A stretch of DNA of 7,338 nt, from positions 1 to 7,338 of the forward strand of contig JADFUO010000293.1 in assembly GCA_015222115.1 (NCBI GenBank), written 5' to 3'. The notes beneath the pieces were generated by a model. That model had not been told where the DNA came from. It did not search any database and worked only from the letters and a program-made list of their open reading frames with translations. Origin of the DNA: Bacteroidota bacterium. GTDB lineage: Bacteria; Bacteroidota; Bacteroidia; Bacteroidales; JADFUO01. The position numbers were made by a program, and so were the translations under genes. Positions 7,100 through 7,338 of the stretch are shown in pieces; within the stretch, counting starts at the first letter, position 1, and each line of letters opens with the position of its first letter.

Positions 7100-7259
7100 C
7101 TTTTTATTTAGATTATAAAAAATAATTTTTTATTATTAATCATATTTTGTTACAAAAAGTAACCCATTAATTAGAAAAAAATATTAAAAAGGAATATTTG
7201 ATACGCTAAAATTTATAAATAGTTACAAATTTTACCTTTTAATATTTCAGAAGTATTTG
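7100..7259. other. intergenic region between tRNA-Val and the PorP/SprF gene
   Basis: This 160-nt AT-rich gap holds the minus-strand leader of the PorP/SprF gene, the candidate -7 element at 7154-7165, and a perfect but wholly A/T 8-bp inverted repeat, TAAAATTT (7207-7214) with AAATTTTA (7227-7234). The repeat lies 3' of the tRNA on the minus strand and could be a weak processing or termination hairpin, but it has no GC pairs. No small coding gene was recognised. Confidence 0.5.
7154..7165 (-). promoter_or_regulatory. candidate -7 promoter element upstream of the PorP/SprF gene
   Basis: On the minus strand this reads GGGTTACTTTTT, identical to the block at 115-126 upstream of the kinase. The TACTTTTT part resembles TAnnTTTG at seven of eight positions and ends 54 nt before the GTG start. 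It also sits within an inverted repeat GTTAC-5 nt-GTAAC (7149-7163), which could be an operator. No clear -33 TTG is seen. Confidence 0.3.
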
Positions 7260-7334
7260 TGGGATGTACTGGAATCGAACCAGTGACCTCATGCCTGTCA
7301 AGCATGCACTCTAAACCAACTGAGCTAACATCCC
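7260..7334 (-). tRNA. tRNA-Val (anticodon GAC)
   Basis: Read on the minus strand this folds into a complete 75-nt cloverleaf. Acceptor GGGATGT (7334-7328) pairs with ACATCCC, and D-stem GCTC pairs with GAGT with one G-U. The anticodon stem CATGC/GCATG encloses loop TTGACAG, and the T-arm ACTGG/CCAGT encloses TTCGATT. The anticodon GAC at 7299-7297 reads GUC/GUU valine codons, and the discriminator is A, as expected for valine. The 3' CCA is not encoded (ACAA follows), so it must be added after transcription. The plus strand of the anticodon arm happens to read CTGTCAA, like an Asp loop, but the D- and T-arms fix the orientation as minus. Confidence 0.93.
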
Positions 7335-7338
7335 TTAA

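Noticed and set aside
7260..7338. tRNA as an integration site for a mobile element
   Set aside because: No integrase, no second copy of the tRNA 3' end and no element boundary is visible in the window.

Overview
The window looks like a chromosomal segment from a low-GC member of the Bacteroidota. Three observations support this. First, one protein is a PKD-module adhesin with a type IX secretion (T9SS) type B / gliding-motility C-terminal domain. Second, there is a PorP/SprF-family outer-membrane protein, a family essentially confined to this phylum. Third, TAnnTTTG-like -7 promoter elements lie 50-54 nt before each start codon, and A-rich leaders replace clear Shine-Dalgarno sequences. The exact order or genus cannot be read from the sequence.

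Layout: 1-176 is AT-rich non-coding sequence with a weak promoter candidate. 177-1006 (+) is a short cytoplasmic sensor histidine kinase broken by an apparent one-base deletion near 748-751; the reading frame ends at 770, while the G1, F and G2 ATP-binding boxes continue in another frame to 1006. 1062-1093 is a good intrinsic terminator. 1158-1190 holds a Bacteroidota-type promoter for the main gene. 1242-6023 (+) encodes a 1593-residue secreted protein: a signal peptide, 17 PKD-like modules of 81-92 residues, and a C-terminal T9SS sorting domain. 6020-7099 (-) encodes the PorP/SprF-like protein; the two genes converge and their stop codons share a TTAA. 7100-7259 is an AT-rich leader and promoter region. 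7260-7334 (-) is a tRNA-Val(GAC).

How the genes fit together: in gliding Bacteroidota, type B CTD proteins such as SprB need an SprF-family outer-membrane partner for export through the T9SS. The adhesin-like protein and the PorP/SprF protein here are therefore a likely cargo/partner pair, unusually arranged tail to tail. The histidine kinase shows no link to them beyond proximity. No CRISPR array, transposase, phage gene or clearly new defence system is present. The most interesting features are the internal architecture of the PKD protein, which carries a 768-bp three-module super-repeat under visible purifying selection, and the disrupted kinase.
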